From positions 1 to 63,623 of the forward strand of contig JAKLLS010000004.1 in the NCBI GenBank assembly GCA_022014155.1: a stretch of DNA of 63,623 nt, written 5' to 3'. The stretch's first letter is position 1; each line of letters starts with the position of its first letter. Below the pieces are notes generated by a model. That model did not search any database. It was not told where the DNA came from and saw nothing but the letters and a program-made list of their open reading frames with translations. The position numbers were made by a program, and so were the translations under genes. The DNA comes from Marinobacter sp. (GTDB lineage: Bacteria; Pseudomonadota; Gammaproteobacteria; Pseudomonadales; Oleiphilaceae). Positions 63,607 to 63,623 of this stretch are shown one piece after another.

Positions 63607-63623
63607 AATCCTCCCTTCTTGTT
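63597..63623 (+). CDS. start of a truncated reading frame
   Basis: ATG at 63597 with GGAG eight bases upstream codes MSDQSSLLV before the window ends. Such a start is common in response regulators, but nine residues do not permit a call. Confidence 0.45.

Noticed and set aside
1-63623. Search by eye for tRNA, rRNA, CRISPR arrays, transposases and integrases
   Set aside because: None seen; no repeat arrays, no att-like duplications and no mobile-element proteins in the ORF list.

Overview
The window is bacterial chromosome, almost wall-to-wall genes, without tRNA, rRNA, CRISPR or insertion sequences that I can see. The mix of genes (phenol and phenylpropionate meta-cleavage pathways, TRAP transporters, a TeaABCD-type ectoine uptake system, DUF1302/DUF1329 membrane genes, two chemoreceptors) suggests a halotolerant, aromatic- or hydrocarbon-degrading marine gammaproteobacterium. 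Marinobacter or a close relative is my inference; no marker gene is present.

Left block (1-9.5 kb): a minus-strand phenol operon in the order dmpK-L-M-N-O-P-Q-B-C. It encodes multicomponent phenol hydroxylase, a reactivating ferredoxin, catechol 2,3-dioxygenase and 2-hydroxymuconic semialdehyde dehydrogenase (cut by the window edge). Divergently transcribed is a DmpR-type sigma-54 activator. A near-perfect -24/-12 promoter and upstream inverted repeats lie between them.

9.5-18.8 kb: immediately downstream of dmpR, a second -24/-12 promoter with a 14/16 match to the XylR/DmpR-type activator site precedes a four-gene envelope operon: YCF48-like lipoprotein, MMPL/RND transporter, DUF1302 and DUF1329 proteins. 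A terminator follows, then a PAS chemoreceptor and a membrane-anchored ABM-domain protein. The phenol regulon therefore probably includes a dedicated membrane transport system.

18.8-26.3 kb: an octaheme-type cytochrome c with TPRs, an AraC regulator, a sulfatase-porin operon and a DcaP-like porin.

26.4-37.1 kb: the complete mhpABCDFE pathway for 3-(3-hydroxyphenyl)propionate in E. coli gene order, with divergent mhpR. A TRAP transporter stands where E. coli has mhpT. The mhpA and TRAP promoters share the same operator, -35, 18-bp spacer, -10 and operator-to-promoter distance, so both are probably controlled by MhpR. The two aromatic pathways meet at 2-hydroxypenta-2,4-dienoate and end in pyruvate plus acetyl-CoA.

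37.1-46.2 kb: a BdlA-like PAS-PAS chemoreceptor; a Liv-type ABC transporter operon with an acyl-CoA synthetase; a crotonase.

46.2-51.5 kb: a block of six poorly characterised genes (two related single-pass membrane proteins, a DUF445 protein, a DUF4393/Abi-alpha-like protein, and two divergent soluble proteins). This is the best candidate for an undescribed system.

51.5-59.8 kb: lutABC lactate oxidation operon with an LldR-like regulator and matching palindromes, then a crotonase, an Nmad3-like protein, a metallophosphoesterase, a luciferase-like monooxygenase, a small hydrolase and a META lipoprotein. 60-63.6 kb: teaABCD-like ectoine TRAP transporter with its UspA protein, and the first codons of one more gene.
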